Shown here one piece after another: positions 5,157-6,108 of a stretch of 6,108 bases of DNA. This stretch comes from Patescibacteria group bacterium. Its GTDB lineage: Bacteria > Patescibacteriota > Gracilibacteria > BD1-5 > UBA2023. A program made the position numbers and the translations under genes. Location of the stretch: assembly GCA_030836665.1 (NCBI GenBank), contig JAUPLX010000021.1, forward strand, positions 1 through 6,108, given 5' to 3'. The notes under the pieces were generated by a model. That model was not told the DNA's origin. It saw only the letters and a program-made list of their open reading frames with translations, and did no database searches. Position 1 is the first letter of the stretch. Every line of letters begins with the position of its first letter.

Positions 5157-6108
5157 GTGAGATTCATTGCCGATTTTCTCAAGAACGTTCCTTCGCTCGC
5201 GCTGATGGTATTTTTCACCTTCGACGCGTTCGTTTTGGGAACGCTCTTCGCGCCCGATCTCATTCCCGAAAACGAATATTCCATCCTCGTCGTCGAAAAT
5301 ACCGAGCTCCTCATTCCGATTTTCGCCATCCAGACGTTCGCGTACGCCATCCTGGTATGGGTCCTCCTCATTTCCCCGATTCGCAAGCTCCGCAAGCAGG
5401 TGGCGTATTTCATCGCCGGGGTACGCTCCACCGGACTCCCCCCGCCGAGCGGGTATCCCGACCTCACCTACATCATCGGGTTCTTCAACCGCAGTTTCGA
5501 AATACTTTGGAACTTCAAGGAAGAATTCAAGGCGGGCCGGGTTCTCCGAAGCGAAGTGGAACTCGCGGCCGACATCCAGAGGCACGTCCTGAAGAAAACC
5601 GACGTCCGCGCGGGGTCGTTGGACATCGTCGCGAACACCAAGTCGGCTACGGAAGTAGGAGGCGACAGCTACGACATCATCGAGCGCGGAAACAACCGCT
5701 ACATCTACTTGGGCGACGTCACCGGACACGGGGTCGCGTCGGGATTCGTCATGATGGTCGTCAACGCCCTCATCTCCGGATTTTCGAAGATGGCCATCTC
5801 CGGAGCGGAAATCTTGGCGAATACCAACGAAATCCTCAAGCCCCGCGTAAAATCGAACATGCTCATGACCTGCCTCATGATCCGATGGAACGAGGAGGAA
5901 AAGAAGCTCTACATGTCGGGCGCCGGGCACGAGTACCTCATCATCTACAAAAAATCGCGCAACGCGGTCTTCAAACTGAAAACCGGCGGAATCGCGCTGG
6001 GAATGACACGCGACATATCGAAAGCCATCAAAGAATCCCAACTCTCGTTCGATCCGGGCGACGTCATCGTCATGTATACCGACGGGATTACGGAAGCGCG
6101 TTCCGGAA
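5157..6108 (+). CDS. Membrane-anchored SpoIIE/RsbU-type PP2C serine phosphatase (3' end outside window)
   Basis: The frame is open to the right edge, so only the first 317 codons are seen. Two membrane segments (about 12-31 and 51-72) enclose a short outer loop. The second runs into a HAMP-like helix beginning ISPIRKLRKQ, and a signalling helix with ELAADIQRHVL, typical before RsbU-family phosphatase domains, follows. The PP2C domain keeps metal-binding Asp170 (GGDSYD), Asp187 (GDVTGHGV) and Asp309 (YTDGITEA). These enzymes remove phosphate from serine or threonine of anti-sigma-factor antagonists or similar switch proteins; the partner is not visible here. The outer loop is too short for a large sensor domain, so the input may come through the membrane or a partner. 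The start is uncertain. GTG at 5157 is chosen because it follows the promoter and precedes the first hydrophobic helix. The frame is open further upstream to a TAA at 5001, with no better start codon after the promoter. No Shine-Dalgarno sequence is seen, and no TGA occurs in frame. Confidence 0.9.
   Translation, partial: MRFIADFLKNVPSLALMVFFTFDAFVLGTLFAPDLIPENEYSILVVENTELLIPIFAIQTFAYAILVWVLLISPIRKLRKQVAYFIAGVRSTGLPPPSGYPDLTYIIGFFNRSFEILWNFKEEFKAGRVLRSEVELAADIQRHVLKKTDVRAGSLDIVANTKSATEVGGDSYDIIERGNNRYIYLGDVTGHGVASGFVMMVVNALISGFSKMAISGAEILANTNEILKPRVKSNMLMTCLMIRWNEEEKKLYMSGAGHEYLIIYKKSRNAVFKLKTGGIALGMTRDISKAIKESQLSFDPGDVIVMYTDGITEARSG

Noticed and set aside
5145..6041. 298-codon minus-strand open frame opposite the phosphatase
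   Set aside because: Acidic, Asp/Glu/Val-rich antisense shadow in register with a gene that has all the PP2C motifs.

Overview
The window holds five genes, one of them running off the right edge, and a gene-free left end. By eye the base composition is near half GC. The main result is that one conserved gene can only be read in full if TGA is a sense codon. A CHASE2 adenylate cyclase on the minus strand (2613 to 469) keeps a single frame over 714 codons but contains two in-frame TGA codons, at residues 88 and 514. The second falls on the glycine of the class III cyclase motif usually written GDxxMAxWG. Tryptophan is encoded by TGG throughout, and all four genes with a visible end stop at TAG. 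This points to genetic code 25 (UGA = Gly), known from Absconditabacteria (SR1) and Gracilibacteria of the Patescibacteria/CPR. The organism is therefore probably a member of, or close to, those lineages. That assignment rests on the code inference, not on a marker gene.

Layout. Positions 1-406 contain no gene I can support but are rich in hairpins. A Rho-independent terminator (407-436) closes a two-gene minus-strand operon: a membrane-anchored FecR-domain protein (3929-2619), then the cyclase, with 5 bp between them. Positions 3930-4020 are a divergent intergenic region with a good promoter for the fecR-like gene and two inverted repeats. To its right, on the plus strand, is a small single-pass membrane protein resembling FtsB/DivIC septum initiators (4021-4428). 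A perfect palindrome flanked by A4/T4 (4437-4464) is a two-way terminator shared with convergent ssb (4946-4485, minus). A 210-bp divergent region follows, with an extended -10 promoter overlapped by a 9-bp-arm inverted repeat. It leads into a membrane-anchored SpoIIE/RsbU-type PP2C phosphatase that is cut off by the window edge after 317 codons.

How they fit together. The FecR-like protein and the CHASE2 cyclase are both built to have a domain outside the cytoplasmic membrane. As an operon they could form a unit that turns an envelope signal into cAMP. The phosphatase is a second membrane-bound signalling output, probably acting on a partner-switching (anti-sigma-factor antagonist type) pathway. 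The FtsB-like protein and SSB are housekeeping genes of division and replication. None of the genes has a clear Shine-Dalgarno sequence.
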